Below are positions 7,154 through 11,029 of a stretch of DNA of 11,029 nt, piece after piece. The first letter of the stretch is position 1, and every line of letters begins with the position of its first letter. Below the pieces are notes generated by a model. It had not been told where the DNA came from and ran no database searches. It saw nothing but the letters and a program-made list of their open reading frames with translations. Source of the DNA: Desulfuromonadaceae bacterium GWB2_53_15 (GTDB lineage: Bacteria; Desulfobacterota; Desulfuromonadia; Geobacterales; Pseudopelobacteraceae); the NCBI GenBank assembly GCA_001824455.1, contig MHXL01000085.1, forward strand, positions 1 to 11,029, in the 5' to 3' direction. A program made the position numbers and the translations under genes.

Positions 7154-7939
7154 GTGACTGCTTCAGATAACAACACACCACCACGCAAACGGTTATTCAT
7201 CTCCCTGATGGGGTTTACCTGCCTGATCCTGGTCGGTTTAATTTTTCTGGCCTGGTGGGTCCCCAATCGCGGCCTGGCCAATATCCATCCCAATCTTCCC
7301 AACATTGTCGGCATCATCGTAGCCATCCTCTCCGGCATGGCCATCCTGGGCACCGGACTGCTGGTATTGACCACTGCCCTGGGCAAGGATATCTTCTTCA
7401 CCCGTTTCATGCGATTGGTGGTGATCAAGTTCCTGCTGCCGATGATCGAGCTGGTAGGGCGCGGCCTGGGACTTAACAAGGACAGCATCCGCCAATCCTT
7501 TATCGCCATGAATAACAGCCTGGTGATCTCCCAGCGTCAGAAGGTCAAGCCGGACCGCATCCTGGTGCTGCTGCCCCACTGCATCCAACTGTTCGACTGC
7601 GAGATCAAGGTCACCGGCGATATCAATAAATGCGTACAGTGCGGCCGGTGCGACATCAAGGGATTGGTGGAGATCAGCCGCAAGTACCGGATCGACATCT
7701 CCGTGGCCACCGGAGGCACCCTGGCCCGCAAGGTTATCGTGGAGAAACGCCCCAAGCTGGTACTGGCCGTGGCCTGTGAGCGCGACCTGACCTCCGGTAT
7801 CAAGGACTGCTACCCCCTGCCGGTGATCGGCATCCTCAATGATCGTCCCTATGGCCCCTGCTTCAACACCACGGTTGACGTTGCCAAGATCGACGCGGCC
7901 CTCAGCCAGGTCATCCTGCAGGAAGAGCCGGCAGCATAA
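7154..7939 (+). CDS. DUF116 family membrane protein with cysteine-rich cytoplasmic domain
   Basis: A 261-residue protein of the DUF116 type; no enzymatic role is established that I can state. Two hydrophobic segments (about 14-36 and 49-75) should span the membrane; a further moderately hydrophobic patch lies near 88-101. The C-terminal domain carries eight cysteines: C143, C149, the cluster C160-x2-C163-x2-C166 (KCVQCGRCD), C208, C219 and C236. The cluster resembles half of a ferredoxin-type iron-sulfur motif, so metal or Fe-S binding is an inference. The start is GTG 7154, three bases after the fmt stop; GGAG lies 11 nt upstream, a little far. It is the last gene of the def operon before a hairpin. 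Linkage of DUF116 to def and fmt is, to my knowledge, seen in Geobacter relatives. Confidence 0.85.
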   Translation: MTASDNNTPPRKRLFISLMGFTCLILVGLIFLAWWVPNRGLANIHPNLPNIVGIIVAILSGMAILGTGLLVLTTALGKDIFFTRFMRLVVIKFLLPMIELVGRGLGLNKDSIRQSFIAMNNSLVISQRQKVKPDRILVLLPHCIQLFDCEIKVTGDINKCVQCGRCDIKGLVEISRKYRIDISVATGGTLARKVIVEKRPKLVLAVACERDLTSGIKDCYPLPVIGILNDRPYGPCFNTTVDVAKIDAALSQVILQEEPAA

Positions 7940-7957
7940 CGCCATCAAGCAAATGAA

Positions 7958-7984
7958 GAAGGGCGGGGTTTAAGCCCGCCCTTC
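7958..7984. terminator. GC-rich hairpin, probable shared terminator
   Basis: GAAGGGCGGG (7958-7967) pairs perfectly over 10 bp with CCCGCCCTTC (7975-7984) around a 7-base loop. It sits 18 bases after the DUF116 stop and 14 bases after the stop of the convergent selenoprotein gene, so it can serve both strands. Neither side has a full T tract (ATTCTATC on plus, TTCATTTGC on minus), so termination strength is uncertain. Confidence 0.65.
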
Positions 7985-7998
7985 ATTCTATCAACCGA

Positions 7999-8247
7999 TC
8001 ATTCAATCTCGTCCAGCATCGCCAGGGCAAAGTTCTTGGCCCGACCCGACGGTGCAATCATGCCGTAAGCCATCGCCTCATGCAGTTCCTCCATGGTTGC
8101 CCCAGCTTCCTTCGCGACCGCGAAGTGTTTCTTCAATCAGGCCGGGCAACCAACTGCAATGGCGCAGCCCACCCGGATCAACTCCCTGGTTTTGGTGTCC
8201 AGTACTTCCTCATACTCGTAATCCAGGAACTTCTTGCGAATCTTCAT
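7999..8247 (-). CDS. probable selenoprotein: AhpD-like / CMD-fold thiol oxidoreductase with in-frame TGA (Sec37)
   Basis: Reading TGA at 8139-8137 as selenocysteine gives one 82-residue protein. It fits the carboxymuconolactone-decarboxylase/AhpD fold, whose members reduce peroxides or disulfides through a CxxC pair. The active site reads E22, C34-P-A-U37, H41. The spacings E-12-C-3-U-4-H equal those of mycobacterial AhpD (E118, C130, C133, H137), so Sec replaces the second cysteine; the AhpD His132 is Ala36 here. Both sides of the TGA are in one frame and family-like (RELIRVGCAIAVGCPA before, LKKHFAVAKEAGAT after), ending at a normal TGA (8001-7999). A SECIS-like hairpin lies at 8125-8110. 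AAAGGGGG (8260-8253) is 5 nt before ATG 8247 and overlaps the glnE stop, suggesting coupling to glnE. There is no signal peptide, so it is cytoplasmic. The alternative is a point-mutated pseudogene; that is less likely given the hairpin. Usual gene finding would call this broken or miss it. Confidence 0.85.
8110..8125 (-). promoter_or_regulatory. bacterial SECIS-like hairpin following the in-frame TGA
   Basis: On the mRNA, CUUCGC (8125-8120) pairs perfectly with GCGAAG (8115-8110) around a GGUC loop (8119-8116). The loop starts 17 nt after the UGA. In E. coli fdhF, as I recall it, the GGUCU loop starts 18 nt after the UGA, and the loop G and U contact SelB. This hairpin lacks the bulged U known from E. 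coli. The element lies within codons 41-46 (the last base of codon 41 to the end of codon 46), as bacterial SECIS elements must. Confidence 0.8.
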
Positions 8248-8258
8248 GGCATCCCCCT

Positions 8259-11029
8259 TTATTCCACATACTCTCCCAAGATCCGGCCATAACAGTCGCG
8301 GATCTTACCGGTAATCTCCTCGTAGTCACATATTAATGCCGCGCCAGGGTTCTTCAGGGCGGGATCATAACCCAAGCGTTTGGCCAGCTTGTTGAGATAA
8401 TGTCTAGACCCGCTCAGATCGTTGCTGGAGTAATCATGGATGATCCGCAAGCGGTTCTCCAGCCTGCGCAGGAACTTGTAGCCGGAGAGTAATGTCTCGC
8501 AATCGGCAGCACTCACCAAGTCCAGTGTTTGCATCTCCTTGAGCGCCTCAACCGTACTGGTTGTACGCAACTCGGGATAGCGGCACCCATACTTCAGTTG
8601 CAGGTACTGACTGGCAAACTCAACATCCACCATGCCGCCCCGCCCGGTCTTGATATTGTAGCTGCCGCCGGTTTCCTTGGCAAGTTCGTGCTCCATGCGC
8701 ATCCGCAGACGGTGGATCTCCTGACGGCCGTCATCATCAATGGATGCGCCATAGACGGTATGGCGGATTACATCGTGCAACTGGCTGGACAGGACCTCTT
8801 CTCCCAGCACCACGCGTGCCTTGGTAAGGGCCTGGCGCTCCCAGATCTGGGCCTCCTTGCGATGATAGTCGAGAAAGGAGTCAAGCGAGGTCACCAGAGG
8901 GCCCGCATTGCCCGACGGGCGCAGACGGGTGTCGATCTTGTAGACATACCCTTCGCGGGTCTGCATGGTCAGGATGGAGATCATCTTTTGGGCCAGCTTG
9001 GCAAAATATTCGTGGTTGGAAATCTGCCGCTCGCCGTTTGTATAACCTTGGTGATCATAGACAAAGATGATGTCCAGGTCGGAGTGATAATTGAGCTCAC
9101 CGCCACCCATCTTGCCCAAAGCGACCACGGCCAGGCTCGCCTCGGCCACATCCCTGCCAAAGCGATAGGTAGGCCGGCCAAAGCGCTTCAGCTCCTGCAC
9201 CCCCAGGCGAAATGCAGCGGTCAGGCAGGTTTCTCCCAGATGGGTCAGCTGCGCGGCGATCTCGCCCTGTTTCAGCTTGCCATGGATGTCGTTCATGCCG
9301 ATCCGCAGGAACTCCTCATTGCGGTAGCGCCGCAGCACATCCAGCTGATCCTCGAAATAGTCCGACTGCTCCAGCAGGCTGGCCAACTCGGCGGTCATCA
9401 CATCACGGGACTTGGTCGTAGAGGCGTAGCTGCGGGCCACCATGCTGTCCAGCAGTTCCGGATGGTTGATCAGGATCTTGGAGAGGAATTCGGACATGCC
9501 GAACAGGGATACCAGCAGTTTCAGCGTCTCGCGGTTTTCAGCCAGCAGCGCATAGTAGGAGGAGCGGGTACCGATCACGGTCAGGAAACGCTCCAGATGG
9601 GTCAGAGCCAGATCCGGGTCAGGGGATTCGAACAACTCCTGCAGAAACAACGGTGCTATTTTATCAAGAATACTGCGGCTGCGCGCCGTGAGGTTGCCCT
9701 TCTCGGGACCACGCCGCAATGAGAGCAGATTCTCATAGGCCCGCTCCACATCCTCGAAATGCCGTTCCGCCAGCATATCCTTGACCAGATCGGGATCAGC
9801 CATGGAATCCAGGAAGAACAGCACTTCGGGCTTCACCTCCTGCATGATCTTATCGTCGCGGGAATGAAACAGGTTGCCGTAGATGGCAGAGACATTAGAA
9901 CGATGCCCCTCCAACACCTCGCGGAAACGCTGCAGCCCGTTTGAGCGCAGGAAACCGCAGCGGCGTGCCAGGGCTTGCAGTTCGTCCTCCTTGGAGGGGA
10001 GGTTGTGAGTCTGGCGCTCCTGCACCACCTGGATGCGATGTTCAACCGTGCGCAGAAATCGATAGGCCTCGGAAAGCTGGCGCTGGTCCTCTTCGCTGAT
10101 CAGGCGGGCAGCCAGCAGCGCATCCAGCGCCTTGAGCGAGTTGCGCTCCCGCAGCTTGGGATTCTTGCCGGCGTAGACCAGTTGCAGCGCCTGGATGAAA
10201 AACTCGATTTCGCGGATACCACCCCGCCCCAGCTTGAGGTTGGACTCGGCTTCCGCGGAACGGGTCAGGGAGGCATCGATCTTCTGCTTCATGTTTTTCA
10301 TATCCTCGATCAGGTTATAATCGAGGTATTTACGGTACACAAAGGGCTGCAACATCCGCAGCAACTGTTCTCCCAGCTCCAGCGATCCGGCCACCGGGCG
10401 CCCCTTGAGCATGGCTGTGCGCTCCCAGGACTGGCCCCACGATTCGTAATAGACCTCGGCCGAGCGGAGCGACACCGCCATGTCGCCGGACTTGCCCTCC
10501 GGTCGCAAACCCACATCCACCCGGAAGACAAAGCCGTCCTCGCTCACCTGGGACAGCGCCTTGCTGATCATCTCGCCCAGCTTGTTAAAGAAGGTATGCA
10601 GGGAAACCACTCCCTTCCTGTTGCCGGAACCATTCTCGATCCCGCTGGTCGCACCCTTGTCAGACTCGTAGAAGTAGATGATGTCGATGTCTGAGGAGAA
10701 GTTCAGCTCCTGCCCGCCAAGCTTGCCCATGCCGATCACGGTCATCTCCGCCTCGCGCATACCGGTCTCGGCCTGCATCAACGGCAGTCCGTACTCCCGG
10801 ATCAGGCAGCGGCGAGAGACCTCATAGGCAATCTGCAACGAGGCCGCCGCCAGGTTGGAAAGCTCTACGGTCACCTCCTCCAACGGGGCCAGCCCATTCA
10901 GGTCACGGGCGGCAATCCGCAGAATTTCCTGGCGTTTGAATTCTCGCAGCACCTTCATCAAACGGGTAAAATCAGTCGTTTCATCCACCTGAGAACGAAG
11001 GATTGCCAACTGTTCCTCAAGGGAGCGGG
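8259..11029 (-). CDS. glnE: bifunctional glutamine synthetase adenylyltransferase/adenylyl-removing enzyme, 5' end beyond window
   Basis: Attaches AMP to, and removes it from, glutamine synthetase in response to PII and glutamine, so setting nitrogen assimilation. The window shows 922 codons open to its right edge. E. coli GlnE has 946 residues, so perhaps some tens of N-terminal residues are missing. Both nucleotidyltransferase domains are intact. The first (adenylyl-removing side) has MGKLGGQELNFSSDID, with D113 and D115 in window numbering. The second (adenylylating side) has LGKMGGGELNYHSDLD, with D650 and D652. Each is followed by its helical bundle (for example GRGGIREIEFF after the first and GRGGMVDVEFASQYLQ after the second). 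A TTG at 11009 is inside the frame, not the true start, because coding continues upstream as RSLEEQ. The stop (8261-8259) overlaps the Shine-Dalgarno of the selenoprotein gene. No glutamine synthetase or PII gene is in view. Confidence 0.97.
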   Translation of the reverse strand, partial: RSLEEQLAILRSQVDETTDFTRLMKVLREFKRQEILRIAARDLNGLAPLEEVTVELSNLAAASLQIAYEVSRRCLIREYGLPLMQAETGMREAEMTVIGMGKLGGQELNFSSDIDIIYFYESDKGATSGIENGSGNRKGVVSLHTFFNKLGEMISKALSQVSEDGFVFRVDVGLRPEGKSGDMAVSLRSAEVYYESWGQSWERTAMLKGRPVAGSLELGEQLLRMLQPFVYRKYLDYNLIEDMKNMKQKIDASLTRSAEAESNLKLGRGGIREIEFFIQALQLVYAGKNPKLRERNSLKALDALLAARLISEEDQRQLSEAYRFLRTVEHRIQVVQERQTHNLPSKEDELQALARRCGFLRSNGLQRFREVLEGHRSNVSAIYGNLFHSRDDKIMQEVKPEVLFFLDSMADPDLVKDMLAERHFEDVERAYENLLSLRRGPEKGNLTARSRSILDKIAPLFLQELFESPDPDLALTHLERFLTVIGTRSSYYALLAENRETLKLLVSLFGMSEFLSKILINHPELLDSMVARSYASTTKSRDVMTAELASLLEQSDYFEDQLDVLRRYRNEEFLRIGMNDIHGKLKQGEIAAQLTHLGETCLTAAFRLGVQELKRFGRPTYRFGRDVAEASLAVVALGKMGGGELNYHSDLDIIFVYDHQGYTNGERQISNHEYFAKLAQKMISILTMQTREGYVYKIDTRLRPSGNAGPLVTSLDSFLDYHRKEAQIWERQALTKARVVLGEEVLSSQLHDVIRHTVYGASIDDDGRQEIHRLRMRMEHELAKETGGSYNIKTGRGGMVDVEFASQYLQLKYGCRYPELRTTSTVEALKEMQTLDLVSAADCETLLSGYKFLRRLENRLRIIHDYSSNDLSGSRHYLNKLAKRLGYDPALKNPGAALICDYEEITGKIRDCYGRILGEYVE

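Noticed and set aside
7999..8247. Interpretation as a pseudogene with a nonsense mutation
   Set aside because: The only stop falls precisely on the redox cysteine position, the rest of the frame is intact, and a correctly placed GGUC-loop hairpin follows. It cannot be fully excluded without knowing whether the genome has selABCD.
8052..8336. Plus-strand open frames spanning the selenoprotein gene and the glnE end
   Set aside because: They show no family resemblance, whereas the minus strand read through TGA gives an AhpD-like active site with a ribosome site and SECIS-like hairpin.
8529..9722. Long plus-strand open frame (397 codons) opposite glnE
   Set aside because: It is antisense to a clear, motif-complete glnE; its His/Gln/Leu/Gly-rich translation shows no family motif, as expected for a mirror frame of high-GC coding DNA.
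9975..10694. Second plus-strand open frame opposite the first GlnE domain
   Set aside because: Antisense shadow of conserved glnE sequence, without a Shine-Dalgarno or recognisable domain.

Overview
The window looks like chromosomal DNA from a Geobacter-type member of the Desulfuromonadales/Desulfuromonadia. The reasons are indirect: the def-fmt-DUF116 order, an HDOD protein, a long TPR protein, a GH13 protein with a large helical N-terminal region, and a probable selenoprotein, all at moderate GC. No rRNA, tRNA, insertion sequence, CRISPR array or phage gene was seen. Coding density is high and no gene-free stretch exceeds 300 bases.

Layout. Bases 1-2306 (minus) hold most of a GH13 alpha-amylase-family enzyme whose 3' end lies outside the window. 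Upstream on the same strand, 2443-4362 encodes an exported TPR-repeat protein ending in a lysine/serine tail. A divergent promoter region (about 4363-4535) separates it from a plus-strand HDOD-domain gene (4536-5384). That gene's stop overlaps, tail to tail, the stop of a 68-residue minus-strand gene (5381-5587). A strong sigma70-like promoter at 5623-5651 then drives a compact plus-strand operon: def (peptide deformylase), fmt (methionyl-tRNA formyltransferase) and a membrane DUF116 protein. Def and Fmt are the two halves of the N-formylmethionine cycle. A GC-rich hairpin at 7958-7984 closes the operon. From the right edge, glnE (8259-11029, minus, 5' end missing) encodes the two-domain adenylyltransferase/adenylyl-removase that controls glutamine synthetase.

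The most notable item lies between the hairpin and glnE. An 82-codon minus-strand gene (7999-8247) would be missed or split by ordinary gene calling because codon 37 is TGA. Read through, it is a small AhpD-like / carboxymuconolactone-decarboxylase-fold protein. The TGA sits exactly at the resolving or catalytic cysteine of the CxxC motif, giving CxxU. Seventeen nucleotides after the TGA, a perfect 6-bp stem presents a GGUC loop, which closely matches the bacterial SECIS geometry of E. coli fdhF. I interpret this as a selenocysteine-containing thiol peroxidase/oxidoreductase translated with glnE: its Shine-Dalgarno sequence overlaps the glnE stop codon. AhpD-like and CMD-domain selenoproteins have been predicted in published surveys, so the family is probably not wholly new. 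The local case here still rests on sequence alone.
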